In this document: positions 12,728-26,200 of the stretch, in pieces | Numbering within the stretch: the stretch's first letter is position 1 | Layout of the letters: every line of letters begins with the position of its first letter | Source: Hyperoplus lanceolatus | Taxonomy: Eukaryota > Chordata > Actinopteri > Uranoscopiformes > Ammodytidae | Direction of reading: 5' to 3' | NCBI GenBank assembly: GCA_026929865.2 | Contig: CM049403.1 | Location: 3,943,001 to 4,007,000, forward strand | DNA: 64,000 nt | Notes under the pieces: model-generated | What the model was told of the DNA's origin: nothing | Seen by the model: the letters and a program-made list of their open reading frames with translations, nothing else | Databases searched by the model: none | Position numbers and translations under genes: made by a program

Positions 12728-14598
12728 ATGCTCCCTCGCCGGCAGGACAATGGGATGAAGAAGGCCGGAGGAGCGCGCGGCGGAACGGTTATAAACTTCA
12801 GGACGACCGTAAGCTCGGGCTCCGTCCGCCGCAGCTCCGCCGTGCTTCCCTCAGTGTTAACGTTCCTGGTTATCGTCGCGTCCGGAGGCCTGCTGCTCAT
12901 GATAGAGAAAGGAATGCTGAGTAGCATGGAGACGCCTCCACCCCGGGGGTCCGGCCAGCGGCAGGACCTCATCCGGCAGGTCGGGAAGAACAGCCCGGCT
13001 GCTGTGGACGTGGACTCCCAGGTAACAGTAACGGAACTGCTACTGAACCGTTCATGGGTGTTTGCCAAAGTAACAGGTCCAGTTTAAACAGCAGAGAGAG
13101 AGACTGAGATTTGGCTCGTGACTAATATGTTTCACAATATTACAAGATCTGTGTCAAAAGCTGCAGGATTAGAGTGTTTAAAAGGACCAGAGTGTTGCAT
13201 TCTTTAGTGGTTAAACCACGACCGCCGACCAAAACACGTTCTGAAATGTCCTGGTTTGGTAATGTTCATCATAAAAAAACCCACAAGCCTAAAAAGTTGG
13301 ATCAAATTGCAAATTTGTAAATGCCCGAGGTGTCTGTATTGATTATTTAAAGGGGAACTCCAGAAACATTCCATACTTCCATAAAAGGGGTGGGAACTCT
13401 CAAAAGACAGTTTAAATAAAAGAATAGTCAAAACTGAAGTAGCAGAGATGAGATATCTTTACCATATCATCAATTATAACTAAAACACAACCCGATAGTC
13501 TTTTCATTATACCCTATCTGCCTGGTGAAAAGGACCTGGCACAATACAATACAAACGTATTACTGTTTTCCTTTTTTTTTAATATTTATTATGCACAGGT
13601 CGAAGAAGCACTGCAATTTCATTGTATACCTGTTGTGCAATGACAATAAAGATTCTATTCTATTCAATACAGCTGTTTTCAAAGGCTGAGTAATACAAAT
13701 TGTAACTGAAAGTAATGTGGACATTTTGGTGGAATGCACCTTTAAGTCACTGCTATGTGATCACATTCAGATTCTGCAGGAGATCCGTAACCGGACCATC
13801 AGGACCGTGTGCAGCCAGAAGAACATGCCCCACAGCGTGTGGAATCTGAGCCCCCAGCAGAGGAAGACGCTGCTGCAGCATATCCTGGTCAACGACCAGT
13901 ACCACTTCCTCTACTGCTACGTCCCCAAGGTGGCCTGCTCCAACTGGAAGAGGGTTCTCAAGGTTCTGAGTGGAACTCTGGAGAACGTGGAGGTCAACAT
14001 CAAGATGAACCACCACAGCGACCTGCGCTTTCTGTCCTCTCTGAAGCCTGACGAGATCAACTACCGCCTCAAGCACTACTTCAAGTTCATGTTTGTGCGA
14101 GAGCCCATGGAGCGCCTGCTGTCTGCCTACAAGAACAAGTTTGGAGAGATCCAGTCCTACCAAAAGAAGTACGGCGTGGAGATCATAAAGCGCTACAGAA
14201 AAGGACGCGCCAAGGACAAGTCTGTGAGCGGGGACGACGTGACATTTACAGAATTTGTCCGTTACTTGCTGGATGAGGATGTGGAGCGTATGAATGAGCA
14301 CTGGATGCCTGTGTACAACCTGTGCCAACCCTGTGCGGTGTCCTACGATTTCATTGGCTCATACGAGCACCTTGAAAGGGATTCAGAGTATGTGCTGCAG
14401 CACGTCGGCGCACCCCCTCACGTTCACTTCCCAGAGAGGCAGACGTGGTACAAGCCCGTCACCACCGAGACATTACACTATTATCTGTGCGGCGTGCCAC
14501 AGAAGCTACTCAGGGAACTCCTGCCCAAGTACATTTTAGACTTTTCCTTCTTCACTTACCCTCTCCCCAACACAACCACTGAACACTGCCGGCAATAA
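12728..14598 (+). CDS. chst14: Carbohydrate sulfotransferase 14 (dermatan 4-O-sulfotransferase 1), two exons
   Basis: Exons are 12728-13021 and 13771-14598 (373 aa; human CHST14 is about 376). The family transfers sulfate from PAPS to C4 of GalNAc next to iduronic acid in dermatan sulfate, as a Golgi type II membrane enzyme. Seen: a basic N-terminal tail, one membrane segment at about residues 38-59 ([17 protein letters not shown]), an N-glycosylation site at NRT (about 105), the 5'-phosphosulfate motif [13 protein letters not shown] (about 148-160), the 3'-phosphate motif [17 protein letters not shown] (about 202-218), and an NTT glycosylation site near the C terminus. The start ATG has A at -3. 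The donor CAG|GTAACA at 13021/13022 is phase 0. Two in-frame acceptors exist, before 13771 and before 13780; the first aligns residue for residue with human (DSQILQEIR versus DLQVRQDVR). The human coding region is intronless as I recall, so the intron is notable. It converges with cep135. Confidence 0.95.
13600..13672 (+). repeat. LINE/SINE-type 3' tail in the chst14 intron
   Basis: The text GCACTGCAATTTCATTGT...GTGCAATGACAATAAAG followed by ATTCTATTCTATTC is a familiar fish retroelement tail with a short-period 3' repeat. The family is not assigned. Confidence 0.4.
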
Positions 14599-14599
14599 A
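14594..14599 (+). terminator. AATAAA overlapping the chst14 stop codon
   Basis: A canonical AATAAA hexamer spans the TAA stop (14596-14598) of chst14. If used, it would give an almost absent 3' UTR. A second AATAAA at 15107-15112 is a more ordinary candidate. Confidence 0.3.
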
Positions 14600-15106
14600 A
14601 GATGCAATATTATATAGTTTTGATATAATTGTTTTATAGGAGAATCATTTGTTCTATTTTTAATACTAGGGAACAGACAGTATTAAGCATAGCTGTTACA
14701 TATTTTTACCTGAGATGTTGAAATATCACAAAATGCTGATTATCGGAAGAGATGGAGACTCGACTTGGAAACCACTAAAGCTTGAAATCAGCAGCACAGA
14801 GAACAAATCATGTCATTCCACAGTACTGTTTAAACATGTTTTCTTGCCATGCACTGTTACAAGTCAATGAACCATTTCAGTATACATTGATGCCAATGTT
14901 AAACTGTTGCAAGACCAAACTTTTTCTTTTTTTTTTCTTTTCTCTACACATTGGAGAAGCTTAAAAGGTTAATGGGCACACGTGGTTTAGCAGGCTAAAA
15001 CACAAACCAATGTCCTCCTCACAGGGTTTGAAAGCAAGCGTGTCTTTTTGTCATATGTCACAGCTTCTCCTGTCTTTTTCTATAACTTTCCCACTGTTCA
15101 CCTTGT

Positions 15107-15112
15107 AATAAA
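15107..15112 (+). terminator. Candidate distal polyadenylation signal of chst14
   Basis: AATAAA lies about 510 bp after the chst14 stop, inside the convergent gap to cep135. It is only about 55 bp from the opposite-strand candidate at 15168-15173, so the two transcripts may overlap at their ends. The choice is inferred from the hexamer only. Confidence 0.45.
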
Positions 15113-15167
15113 AAACACACAGGCGATGTGATGGATATCACTGCTATTCCTGTAATTCTGCATCACT

Positions 15168-15173
15168 TTTATT
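15168..15173 (-). terminator. Candidate polyadenylation signal of cep135
   Basis: TTTATT on the + strand reads AATAAA on the - strand, about 400 bp after the cep135 stop at 15579. This is hexamer evidence only. Confidence 0.4.
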
Positions 15174-15578
15174 TTGTGAGTAATAATTTAATAATTTAAA
15201 CATCATTACAAAAGATGACCATTGAGCATAATATAACACATAAAACCACAGGGCTGAATGAACTCTTCTCTTGCTACATGTATGAGGGTTACGGTGGCCG
15301 AGTAACAAATCATTTCAGAAGCACTAACTGAATCCTAATTTGATCAAAAGACATACAGATCTAGGACACGTCATCCATTATATTGGATATTTGGAAAGTA
15401 TAAATGAGAACATGTCTTATTGTTAACACTGTATAGAGGTTAGTTAAGCACCTAGAGGGCTAGACTGGTGAATACAAAATGATTAAGTGTCAATTCATGT
15501 CCGACTCAAGTCTGCAAGTACAAGCTTCTAGTTTCTGACTCACTCGTCGACGCCTTCATTTGTCTGTGTCTCTAGTCG

Positions 15579-18500
15579 TCAATCCTTGAAGCTCACACTT
15601 CTGAAAAGAGAAAAGAAAAGACATTTGACTTCTTTAGTGATCTTTAAAGAAAGTTAGATCTCATCATTACATTTTTGGCTTCTATAAAAAATCTAAATAG
15701 TGTGATATTGGAAACAAACAGCAAAAATCCATGGATTAAAAAAGATGAAGCAAAAATTATGAGCTTAACGCCTATGGGAAACCTGGACAGAAATGGTATA
15801 AATCAATATATGATATCAAAAGGTGGGTGTTAAGCTTTTACAAAAAATCTGATTGAAAATAAATGTTCAGAAATATTATAAAACAGCTTCTTTTTTTTAT
15901 AAACTGTCTAGACCGTTTGATAGGACTTGGCATCAAACAGTCTCCATAGCAACATTCATTTATAGTCTCTTTAGGAAACCAAACCATAGCCCGCCTCATC
16001 TACTAGTAAACCAAATTTCTGTAAAGTATCTCACACTTTACTGACTATATCAGTAAAGTGATATATATAAGTGACTATATATTTTATTAGGATTGATGAA
16101 TATGCTTTTCAGGTGCTCACTATCATGCAACTTACTCCCCAAAATGACATAGTTAGAACAAGGTTGTGGATTTGGCTTAACAGGGGCTTTAATAATCAAA
16201 GTCAAAGTCTTTTGTTGTCAGTTCTGATATAGGCAAGACATACATCAGAATCAAAATGGCGTTTATCTCTGGCCCACAGTGCAGTTGGAACGATAAAATA
16301 AAAAAATATAGAGTTAAATAAGATAAACATAAACAATATTTACATAAGATAAATTCTAAATACTAAGTAGGGCAAAGGAATGTTCAAAATGTGCAAAATG
16401 AAACAGTGTATATAAAATAGAATAGAAAGTAAAAAGTAGATAAGTTAAATTGAAATGTGCAATGTGATGAAAGATATTTACAATGTGCAATATGCAATCA
16501 ACTGGGTGAACATTTTAAGGCATTTTGATGTGCAGGCCGAGTAATGAATAGATTAAGTAGTTGTCTAAGTAATAAGCTAATAGTAAGCTAAGAGTAGCTG
16601 TCTAAAGCCTCACCTGTCAGCTGACCTGTCAGTGGAGCGGCTCAGAGTGCGTAGGGTGGAGCGGTCTGGTGAGGAGTGGTGAGGGCTGGATGATAAGACG
16701 TCCAGGGGCAGCGAGCTCTGCAGGGATGAGAAGGACACTCCCTGTCTGCGCATCTCCTGCACTGCCCTTTCCCTGTGGATGGAGACAATTAGATAAGGTC
16801 AAAATGCTTGTTTGGGGCCTCCACTGGTGTTGTTAACAACCTCCGACTACAACGTGTTTCACAGCTGCACGTTTTCTTGCAGCCCTATACAAACTAAGGC
16901 TTTAGTAAATCAAGTAGGCCATTTATTGTAAAGAAGAACAGCTGAAACTTATTTTTAAGTGCAGATGAAGATACTATTTCTACTTGCAACAGGACACACT
17001 AAGCTGGGACACATGTTGGTATTAGGCTACATTCAAACATTTAGAAGGATGGAAAAACTGGCTTAATATGGGGGAACAGTCTGGATTGTAAAAACGTTAT
17101 CACATGTTACTTTTATTTCACCATCTTTGTCTCGTTCTAGTTAAGCATTATCTATCTAGCTATCTATCCATCTATCCATCCAGCTCTTTCATAGTAATAC
17201 TGACAGATCTAATCCGTCTCAGACTTGCAGCTTTTGTTCCACTCCTCTACACACTTTTCTGCTCTGTGGTAGGAGTAGAAAAGTCAGCGTCGGTTTAAAA
17301 AGTTGTGTGGCTCACCGCTCAAAGCGTTCAGTGGTCAACTGTCTTTTCAGAACGTCCATTTCCGTCTGCAGCTGAGAGACTTTGCCGCGGAGCTGGGACA
17401 CCTCCCTGGCGTGCTCCGCTCTGAGTGGTTTTTATACACGTGCAAACAAATCACAATCAAATATTTGAAAAATAAAAAAGGCATTTTATTGGAGTCTTCC
17501 AACATATTGCAGAAGATTAGTTTTTTTTTTACGTTTTGCTGTCAGCCAGGGTCAGCCTATCACGAAGCACTTTGAGCTCAGACTCCCTCTCACTGGCTGT
17601 CAGGTGGATCTGGAACTCTTTGTGCCGATTGGTGGAGAGCAGCGTCTCCAGGTTACGGACGGTCAGCCGCTCGCTGGCCAGTTGTTTCTTCAGTACGTCT
17701 GCCTCTGACTGAATATCCTCCAGTTCTCCCGTGACCTAGATAACAAGCAGATATATTCACTAAGAATATTCCACAATAGACAGCTGCTGCCGCTCATGTA
17801 GCTATGTGTGTGTGTGTAACCTACAGCCTCACCCTCTCTAGATCCATACTCCGGGAGGTTAAATAGCGTGCAGTCAGCTCTTTGCCAGAGTCCAGCTTGA
17901 CGCAGAGCTCCCTGACAGAGGCCAGATCAGAGAGGAGGGTGGCCTTCTCCTCCTGTGCTCTGTGGAGCTCCTCTTCCAGTCGGGACATCCCACGAACCAG
18001 CGATGACACTTGGGCCTCGTACGCCTGCAGGGCCTGCACGTGCTTGGGGAAACAGAAGGGAGAAAATACATCACATACTAAGTTTAAGTGAGAAATAGAA
18101 GAAAGACGAGGTGAGAAGGAGCCCGATGCGCATTATCCCGCTTATGACACGGCTACTAACTAAATAGATGAATTGAAGCAAAATTGTTTTTAAGTTTAGT
18201 TTTACATTGATTTAGAAATGTATTTAACGGAACAAAAAATAGTCTGCTATGGTCAGAACTTCCTCCATGGCAACTCTTAACTATGTCACTCTGTGTGCCA
18301 ATCTTACTCACGTCGCCTTGACTGGAGTCTTTTCAGACATCCTTAACCATGACTTCAAAAGTGTCCTGCTCTCCAGATACATTCAAAGTCATGTTGACTG
18401 AGTTGATTAGGAAGTGATCGATCAGAACAATGTCTGTTAGGTCCATAGCAACTAGAAATGATCCTTAACAGCGGGCAATATAGATAAATAGCAGACTGTA

Positions 18501-20843
18501 CATTAGGGCTGGGTATCGTCAAGGACAGGGGTGTCAAACTCATTTTGGTTCGAGGGCCACATACAGCCTCTCTGATCTCAAGTGGGCCGGACCAGTAAAA
18601 TAATGGCAAAATAACGTACATATGTCAACTCCAAATCTATAGTTTTATTTTTCAGTAATATGCTTTATCATTCAGCCTACATATGTAACCTACATTATCA
18701 CGGATCAAAAGGGATCTCTGTACCCTCCAGGAAATGTATTAGTAAAGGTTGCTGCTGGACAGGGGAATAAGAGGTGCGGCGCCCTGGCGCCGCAGCAAAA
18801 ATTTTGGGGGTATTTTGCTCAAAGATGCCAATACGCACTAATAATGTAGTATTTGTGTATTCCTTGTTTGAATACACAAATACTTCAGGCACTTTTGTCC
18901 AATTTTGTTTACTATATGTACAGGGACACATTTTGTGCAAACATGCAGACAGTACAAAATACACTGTTTTGATTTGTTTTTAAATACAATATTTGTTGTT
19001 TTGGAATAGGTTTTTCCCAATTTAAAACATAAAAATAAAGCAGCATGGAAAATTAGAAAATAAATCTTGTAGGCCTACACTAGCATGCTCCTGCTCGTTT
19101 CGCGCGCGCAGAGCCACAGACACACCGCGCTGGCTAGTACATTAATTGTTCAGCACTTAAAAATATTTTTTTTTTATTTTATTATTATTTTTTTGGTTTT
19201 TACTTTGCCATAAAGCACTGGAGGAAACATTAATAGCGGTGAAGCAAGATTGCCATTTACCACGTTGCTAAAATCTGCTTTTTTAAATTTTGGCTGCCCC
19301 CTAGTGGCTGGAGTGAGCAGCTCTTCTTAGATGCAAGTTCATAAATTCATGGCTTAAAATCCTGAGCTGTGGAACTTTCAGCAGACATTCCTAGCTGTAA
19401 GCCACGTAAGTTTCCTAACAGTTGGGAGTGTATGCGACGTGCGGATATGGCACAGACTCCATTAAAAAAAAAAAAAAAAAAAAAAATCATGTTTTTTTTT
19501 TTTTTTTTCCAGAATTGATTCAAATCGGCCGAATTGATTCGCGGGCCAGATCAAAACGTGTCGCGGGCCAGACGTGGCCCGCGGGCCTTGAGTTTGACAC
19601 ATGTGGTCAAGGACTTCGCGATACGATACGTATCACGATACAAGGATCACGATACGATATATCACGATATATTGCGTATCTTGGTATATCACGATATATT
19701 GCGATATTCCATATACAAGTTGCCTTGTCAAACATAACAGCACAATATATTGATAATTGCACAGACAAATGAAGTCAAAACTATTTCATTCACAACTTCC
19801 TTTACTATTTTCTTCCTTTTTTTGGTTTTGGCAAATGATCAAACACTGCTGCAGCTGCTTAACATCAAAATAACAAATCCAATTCACTCTTGTACTAACT
19901 GTACAGGACACAATGAAAATGAAAACACATCAGTGTGCTTTTGTGACACAGTGAATCTAAAGTGTTCTAAACAAAACATATTTAACTTCAATAGTCAGTA
20001 TCCTAGAGGCTCAAGCCTGAGAGCAGACATGGGTTTGAATTTGACACGTGATTGTTCTCTGCATTTCTTTCCCTCTCTGCCCCATTTCATATCTGTGTCT
20101 CTGCACTGTCAATAAAGCCTTGAAAAGCAAAAAAATTAAAAATCATAAAAAAATGAATTAATAAAATATCGATTTTTAGTTATAAAAATCGATACTGATA
20201 TCGCAAAACTAAGTATCGCGATATATCGATATTTCGATTTTTTGACACATTTTTTGACACACACCTACTGTCCATTGCCATGATTGACCAATCAGAAGCC
20301 TTTTATCGGTTCCGTGTAATAAAGACCTCTTTTAGTGCCTTGTACGGTCCTACCAGGTAGTACCCTCTAGTTATCCCCTATTGTCTCACCTGCTGGATCT
20401 CTCTCTCCTGGTGTCCCACAGTGTCTCGGAGTTGTCTGCGCTCTGTGTCTGCAGAGAGCAGCTCCAGGCGGATGGAGTTATTAACGCCTTCAGCCTGCTG
20501 CAACATCTGCTGCCTCTCCTCCACCTCGGAGTGGGCCGTCCTGAAGCGCTCAAGCAGGTCTCTGTTCTCCTGCTCCTGTGGGGGGGGGGGGGGGGGGGGG
20601 GGGGGCCTTTAAAGTCAGCTGGCAGACTGACACACACGTTGTTCAGGATACTCTGAACAAATAATTAAAAGAGTCTCCCAGGCCCAAAGCATTAGAATGA
20701 GCCTGAGGAGTGAACACGTTTCCTCTTGCCTTTGTGGCCATCAGTTTCTCTATCCTGGACACTTCAGAGATGTAAGAGTGGACCCTCATCTTCAGCTCGT
20801 CCTTCTCATGCAAAGCCTCCTCCATCTCCACGTGTACAGCCTG

Positions 20844-20906
<63 letters not shown>

Positions 20907-23172
20907 AAAATAACAGGAGTCAGTGTTATGTCTCCGTTTGCTTCATTCTCTTCGTATACAGATGAACTTAAAAAGGTGCTCTGAGGAACTTTCAACTTGT
21001 GTTAATTCTTGCACCCCCTTTGGACAAAAGCGGCAGTGTTTTAACTACGCCAGCTGTAGCTCCCGGGTGAGCGTACCCATGACAAAACGGTTTAAGAAAA
21101 AACAATATATGAAATAGCATTCTTTGCACTGATGGTCTTGTTTTGCGGTTACATGTAATTTATCATCAGAGGAAAAATGTTCAAAGAAAGTTTCAGAAAT
21201 ATGGAAAAGTTCCTCGTAGCACCTTTAAGTGTGACTTAAAAGGTGAGGTAAGCAATTTATTTACGTTAATATAAGTGTTAAATCGCTCTTTATTCATACA
21301 GTGATTACTTATATAGTGTTCGGGGATCCCAGTACTGATAACCAATCAGAAGAGAGAACGCTACAAACCTGTCTACATTGGCGGAGCAGGTAAAAATCCT
21401 TTTGATGTTTTTTTATCATGTTTGATCACACTTACGGATCTGAGATGATGCTAGATAACTCGCTGCTTGAAGACCGCAGTGCATTAATGTGGTGACGAGG
21501 GAGGGGACTGCTAACTGCAGTCACTGACAGGAAGTTAAGACAGTAAGAATGTTGACATACTTGGTTCTCTCTGGTCATGGTAGCCAGGTCATCCTGCAGC
21601 CTCCTGTTCTCTCTCACTGTGATCTCTCTGTCTCTCTTGAATCCAACCAGCTCCTCCTCACAGGCCTCCAGCTGTCTCCTCAGGCTGCCCGTCTCCCTCT
21701 CACGGCTGTTTAGCGCCCCCTGCAGCTGGCTGCCATCGCAAAGGAAAAAAACAACGGGTTTCAGCTTATTGACAGGAACTCTCCATTATGCTGACATTTA
21801 GATCTTAAAAAAAACAGTGCCAGATTTCACAATACTCACGCTAGTGCATTTTCCATGTTTGTGATTGTGAGTCTCACATCTTCAACAGTGTGTTCCTGTT
21901 TAAATGCCGAAAACTAATTATAAGTTATTCTTTAAGCACAGCTCAGCTTTACGTTACATTTTAAATACTAGCTTCAACTCTTTACAAGTTTATCTTCATA
22001 AATTCTACCTTTTTGGATAGCTCGTCTTGGAGAACAACCAGCTTCTCTGTCTTTTGATCCACCTCATCTTGCAGAGCATCTTTCTCTTTATCCAGGGCAG
22101 AGACGGATTTATGAAGGAAGGACATTTCCTCCTTGTGTTTGGAGCCCTGTTCACTCAGCTCCCCTGTCGGTCGAAATAAATAAATAGAAGAAATCAAGCC
22201 AACAGCCAGGCTGCCACAGAAACAAATGATTGAGGAAGCAAAACAAAAACACCAACTGCAGCCATCTCTCCTGGAGCACAAACATTCACCTATTCTCTTC
22301 TCCAGTTTGTCAATCTCCTGGTGGGCAGCATGCAGCTCATTGGTCTTCACAGAGAGCATGTGTTGAATATCAGACAGTGACTGCTCCATCTGCTCCTGTA
22401 GCAGCCTGTAGACAAAGACGGGGGGGGGGACCAACATTCCTTTCAGTTTGTCAACAGGAATACATTGCGAAAAACATTTTGTTGATTTGGTCTTTTTGTC
22501 TTCAGCACAAACCTGAGAGCGTTGGACTCAGCCCTGTGCTGGGCCACCTCCTCTGCATTCTGCACCACAACAGCAGAGCGGACTTTCAGCTCCTCCTCCA
22601 CAGCCTCCCTGTTCTCCTTCAGCAGACACACCGAAGAGCGCAGGTCCAGTCTCTCCTGCTCCAGCTACACACCACAATGGACAATGTGCAGCACCACATA
22701 AACCCATTCAGACTCAAAGGGCACAGACATGATGAACGAACATAAGCAGACAAAACATTCATCAGGCTTACTCTCTTTACAGCATCCTCCAGGTCAAGAA
22801 TCCTCCCCTGCTCACCGTCTCTGTCCATGAGAGCTGAAGTCTGGGACACCTGCGGAATGTTTGAATATTTGTGTGTGTTAAGATCAATGCATTCCAAGTT
22901 ATAAAAGCTAGCTTACAATACAAAATGTGTCCCTCTGAGCCAAGATTAACAAGCAGATATAAATAGAGCAATTAACGATCATAATAGTGCGGGGGACAAC
23001 GTGTCCGTCGTAAAAGGCAAAACGAACCTTTAACCGCTCCAACAGTGCTTCTCTTTCATCCATCATCTGCTGCATTTTGATATCTGCCTGTCTGATGTCC
23101 TCCTTCAGTCCCAACAGGTCAGCTGACACCTCTTTGCTGTGGGCCAGCTCTAGGTCCTCCTGAGCCTAAGCC

Positions 23173-23204
<32 letters not shown>

Positions 23205-26200
23205 AGTGAGTGTAAGAGTGTAGTTCCCAACCTGCAGGAGAGACGTTTGTAATACTCACTTGTTTGAACAGTGTTTTAAAGTGCTCTCTGTCAGCACGGA
23301 GGGCCGTCACGTTGCTCTGGATGTCCTCCATGTGTTTCTCAAAGTCCAACAGAGCAGCTTTCAGCTCGTCTCTCTCCTTTCTCACACGCAGCAGGTCTGC
23401 CTCTGTGACGCCGCCCTGAAAAATGTGACCACATCGTTTCATTTTGCGCATCACTTTATGAAGATGTTTTTTTTTTTTTAATGGCCATCTTTTGTACCCT
23501 TGCTGCTCTTGACGTTGGACTCCTGCCCCTGACTGGACTCCGATTGGGGCTTGTATCCAGGCCGCCGGCCCCCCTGGCTCTTCTCCAGCGCTCTGCTACC
23601 TGCCGATAGTAATCTCTCTCCTCCTCTAGACTCTTGACAAACGCATCCAGCCTGGACGGGGAGCGTTCCCTTCCGCACACACCATGTTTAGCCCGCATGC
23701 TTTCCAACTCCAGCACCAGCTCCCTGTCTATGGAACAAGTCAGTAACACATTCATGTCAACAATGTAAAAGAGCCCCTGGAAGTAAATCTTTGGAGAAAA
23801 AAAAAGGTTCCAAACTACTGCCTACCAGCCGCCATCATTCCCTCCATTTTGTCCTGCAGCCTTATTTTCTCCTCGTCCAGGAAATTCACCAGTCCCTCCA
23901 TTTTCTCATTCTGATCTTTAAGCTCCGACAGCTGGTCTTCAAGACGATCCTTTTCAAATGCACTTTCAGACTGCTCCTGAACACACACAAACACATTGTG
24001 TTTTAATACAATGTTGGACAGATTTTCGGGCAAGTGAATCGTGTTCCCTGAAGAATTCAAATTCAATATAGATTAGATTATAATGAAATTATCAATTTTA
24101 CATACTCTTCTCATTTTCGTGATCATTTCCTCCAAGTTTTCGATGATTTTCTGTTGCCTGTGAATTTCTTCCTGTTGGAGAAAATACATTTCAGGTTTAA
24201 GGGGTTTATTTTCAATCTGTACTAACTCAGACTTTGTTAGCTGCCACACTGCACAACATTTTCATTGCGTGACTTTACGTTAGTTTCTTGCAGCTCCATG
24301 TCGGCAGTTTCCAACACCCTCTCTTTGTCCATCTCCATGCGCTTGGCCAGGTCGTCGATGTGGGTCAGCTCTTCACACAGTTCCAGGTTCTTTAAGGACA
24401 GATTGGCCACTTCGCTGGAGGCGTCCTTCTTCCTCTGCTGCAGTCCCTCCACCTTGTGCTCCAGTGTCCTGTTGCTCTCCTGCAGGTATTCAATCTGTAT
24501 AACAAGCGTCAACAGACAGTAGGGTGAGACTAGTAGCAACCATGCCTATGAAGGATCTCTGAGCTTTCATGCTAGAAATACTACCCCTGCGTTCCAATCC
24601 CCATACTTCCCTACCATTTAGTATGCCAGAAAAAGATTTAGGATCTCCCAATACATGCATGTCAATTGTAGTATGCTCAAAATAAATAAATGCCCCACTA
24701 ACTCCAATAGCATTTTGGAATATTCGTCTTTATTCTTGACATTTCTCAACATAATGAAAAAAAAAACTTCCTTATCTGATTTTTTTCTCTCCTGTGGCCC
24801 CTTACACTCTTATGCACTTTAGTATGTTGTGTAGTAAGAAGAAAACGTATGTGATTTGGAATGCAGGGTACATGTTGAGGCCAATTTATACGTGCGCTCT
24901 CTCTCTCTCTCTGTATATTTATGTGTGGTGGTGATGTTTGTATATATTTTGGATATGAGTAATTTACGCACCTGTGGTTTTATGTTGGCAATCCCGGGGT
25001 GACGTAGGTTATTTAAGGAAATCACGGGTGATCAGCTGATCTTGTTTTTGAATGGTGAAGCCAGCCACACAGTTTTTCAACCGTGCTGCGTGTGTGAGCA
25101 TTTGTTTGGTTTGTTTTTTAATTTCTCATCTATTGTTTTGCACAGTTCTAAATAAATCAAGTCAAACTGATTTTTTTTTTTTTTTTTTTTTTTTTTAACC
25201 GAACCTCCCTTTTTCCTACAACACCGCCACACGTTGTTTAAAGGCTTAACCCCATAAGTGGCATTTGTTTGTTGTTAGATTGCCACTACACTACATATGT
25301 AAACTGTTTAGACATCAGGGGAGATGTCTTATACGGCTGCTATGCTTGCCTGAAGGTTCAGATGGGTGATGACTTTCTCGTTGCTGATGTTCTGAGCCTC
25401 CAGGGAGATGACGTCATGAGGTCGTCCTCCATGAAGAACACGATTCAGCCGCTCCAGCTCTTTGTCCCTCTGCTCCACCTTCAAGAAAAAACAGCAACAT
25501 CTCATGGCCTCTGTGGTCACACCAGCACTAAACATGTCTCTGTATTAAAAGGTGGAGTCAGCGATTCCCGGAAAAGGCTTGTTGTCAAAATCACTTTTTT
25601 TGGGGGGTGGGAATGCTCTCTTCTGTGTGCTCTGGAAATATATCCTGTGTTAATACACCGCCTAGGCTTTGTAAACGGTCATGGTTGCTAGCTACGGTGG
25701 GCCCGCTTTGTTTACAGACCAGTTTACAGAGCCTTTGCTGTGTATCTACACCAGATGTTTTCCCTCCGGGACACACAGTATGGACAGGTAGTGGGATCTT
25801 GAGAAAATATCTCTGATTTTGACAAGACGCCTTCTCCAGAAATGTTGACTCTACCTTTAAATGCCTTCAATCAAAGTGTTTCTTACTTGTGTATTGAGGT
25901 GTTCTATTAAGTCTTGAGCATTCTCCTGGTCTAGCTTGAGCTTTACGATGTTGTCCTGTAGCTCATGAATCCTACAAATAGAAACTGCAGTGAGTCAAAG
26001 TGAGTCTTTTTGAGCTAAAACGCAAACGTAAAATCAACACATCTATGAAGTAGTTAGTTAGCACCTCGCTCAGTAAGACAGCTCAGGGCGCCATTAATAG
26101 AATACAAACCTTCCATCTGCCAACAGCAGCAGGTCAGCTACGTACGGATCGTCGGGCTGAGACACGGGATAGCCTGACGTAAAGGAGGACGGTATGAGCT

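Noticed and set aside
13717-13779. ATG at 13717 as an alternative chst14 start
   Set aside because: It lies in intron sequence. Exon 1 supplies the membrane anchor and joins in phase to give a protein of human-like length.
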